From assembly GCF_001277295.1 (NCBI RefSeq), contig NZ_CP011456.1, positions 3,298,001 through 3,362,000 of the forward strand: a stretch of DNA of 64,000 nt, written 5' to 3'. Position 1 is the stretch's first letter. Each line of letters opens with the position of its first letter. The translations under genes were made by a program, and so were the position numbers. Below the pieces are notes generated by a model. It had not been told where the DNA came from and ran no database searches. It saw nothing but the letters and a program-made list of their open reading frames with translations. Origin of the DNA: Anabaena sp. WA102 (GTDB lineage: Bacteria > Cyanobacteriota > Cyanobacteriia > Cyanobacteriales > Nostocaceae). Positions 63,394 to 64,000 of the stretch are shown here, piece by piece.

Positions 63394-63792
63394 ATGTCTT
63401 CGATTTCTTTATCATGGACTATTGGATTTGGCAAAAGTTGTCGTGGTGGTAACAGGCAGAATGTGATTTTAGATGACATTCTAGAGATCCTGACGGAAAT
63501 AACTGAAAAATCTGGTACTGTAACGCTTTATCTCATCAATGGATCTGAACTTGGACCTCAAAGCTTGCAGGTTCAAACGGAAAAAGGTTACTTTGTTTTA
63601 TCATTAGGAGAGAATGATGAAGAAGACTATATAGTAAGAACCTACACAAACCTTTCTAGTGATTTGCAGCAAGTGATCATATTAGGAAATTTGTGGGATT
63701 CAAAATTAGTCTGTACAGAATTTGATGTTGTAATAAAAATATTTCAGGAATTTTTTGAAGTAGGTGATGTATCACGGGACTTATTAAACTGA
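63394..63792 (+). CDS. Imm1-like immunity protein
   Basis: The 132-residue product starts 3 nt after the toxin stop, with AAGGTG at about 10 nt upstream. The pattern fits the Imm1 family: a β-rich core (VTLYLINGSELGPQSLQV), an acidic loop (GENDEEDYIVRTY), and the family's closing helix with FFEVGDVSRDLL. Imm1 proteins are commonly encoded beside deaminase toxins. It would neutralise the deaminase domain in the producer. The family call is by eye; position alone would suggest immunity. Confidence 0.7.
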   Translation: MSSISLSWTIGFGKSCRGGNRQNVILDDILEILTEITEKSGTVTLYLINGSELGPQSLQVQTEKGYFVLSLGENDEEDYIVRTYTNLSSDLQQVIILGNLWDSKLVCTEFDVVIKIFQEFFEVGDVSRDLLN

Positions 63793-63846
63793 TGGATTTT
63801 CCCATAAGGTGGCATTGCTCACCACATAAATCTTAGTGGTTTTAGT

Positions 63847-64000
63847 GCGATCGCTGTTTTGGGATGTGAGGGCGCGATCGCTTTTGGGGTGTGGGAGGGC
63901 GATCGCTTTTTGGGGATGTGAGATGGCGATCGCTTTTGGGATGTGAGAGTGCGATCGCTTTTGGGGATGTGGGAGGTGCGATCGCTTTTTGGATGAGGGA
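63847..64000 (+). repeat. HIP1-containing tandem array, reaches the window end
   Basis: Six GCGATCGC octamers start at 63847, 63874, 63899, 63926, 63951 and 63978, spaced alternately 27 and 25 bp. They are embedded in a degenerate unit GCGATCGCTTTTGGGGATGT plus a few bases. No gene is present between 63793 and the end. Confidence 0.92.

Overview
The window is chromosomal DNA of a cyanobacterium, most likely a filamentous Nostocales strain (Anabaena/Dolichospermum/Nostoc type). The evidence is the abundant HIP1 octamer GCGATCGC, heptanucleotide STRR arrays, and cyanobacterial genes such as crtH (CrtISO), pcxA, ylmG, a clpS-DUF2103 pair and a hybrid kinase with CheB/CheR domains. No rRNA, tRNA or CRISPR array was seen. 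The genus is inference. Layout: 1-1.5 kb holds the 3' part of a DNA methyltransferase, a small gene split by a MITE, and an XRE regulator. 1.7-8.6 kb holds two signalling genes on the minus strand: a REC-PAS-GGDEF diguanylate cyclase and a 1776-residue CheB-CheR-PAS-GAF-histidine kinase-REC protein. 9.2-20.7 kb is a minus-strand defence-type island: XRE regulator, Snf2/DUF3883 helicase, Rpn-like nuclease, DUF1156 DNA methylase, a damaged vapBC pair, a four-unit MITE array, and a DUF499 ATPase. Direct copies of one repeat lie on both sides of it. 21.8-25.6 kb is core: crtH, upp, a glycine-zipper protein, ylmG and a secreted protein. 25.7-29.6 kb is accessory: a PIN toxin/antitoxin pair, an IS4-family element nested in an older element, an NB-ARC fragment with an in-frame MITE, and a Uma2 nuclease. 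29.7-37.3 kb is core: argJ, gatB, a fasciclin protein, ligA and a GDPD, with two candidate small RNAs between gatB and argJ. 37.3-38.5 kb is a repeat cluster. 38.5-51.5 kb mixes core and accessory genes: a coiled-coil/TPR protein, AlkB, an FAD enzyme, clpS, DUF2103, a second IS4-family element that split a small membrane gene, a double-glycine leader peptide, a UvrD-like helicase and pcxA. 52.1-63.8 kb is one 3749-residue RHS/YD protein with an internal vanadium-haloperoxidase-type domain and a C-terminal deaminase toxin, followed after 3 nt by an Imm1-like immunity gene. The window ends in a HIP1 tandem array. Two themes recur. First, conflict systems: a methylase/helicase/ATPase island, two toxin-antitoxin pairs, and a polymorphic toxin with immunity. 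Second, small non-autonomous elements are reshaping genes. Five insertions could be resolved to the base from target-site duplications, and removing four of them restores a reading frame or a repeat unit. Three loci also show tandem amplification of about 100-140 bp units.
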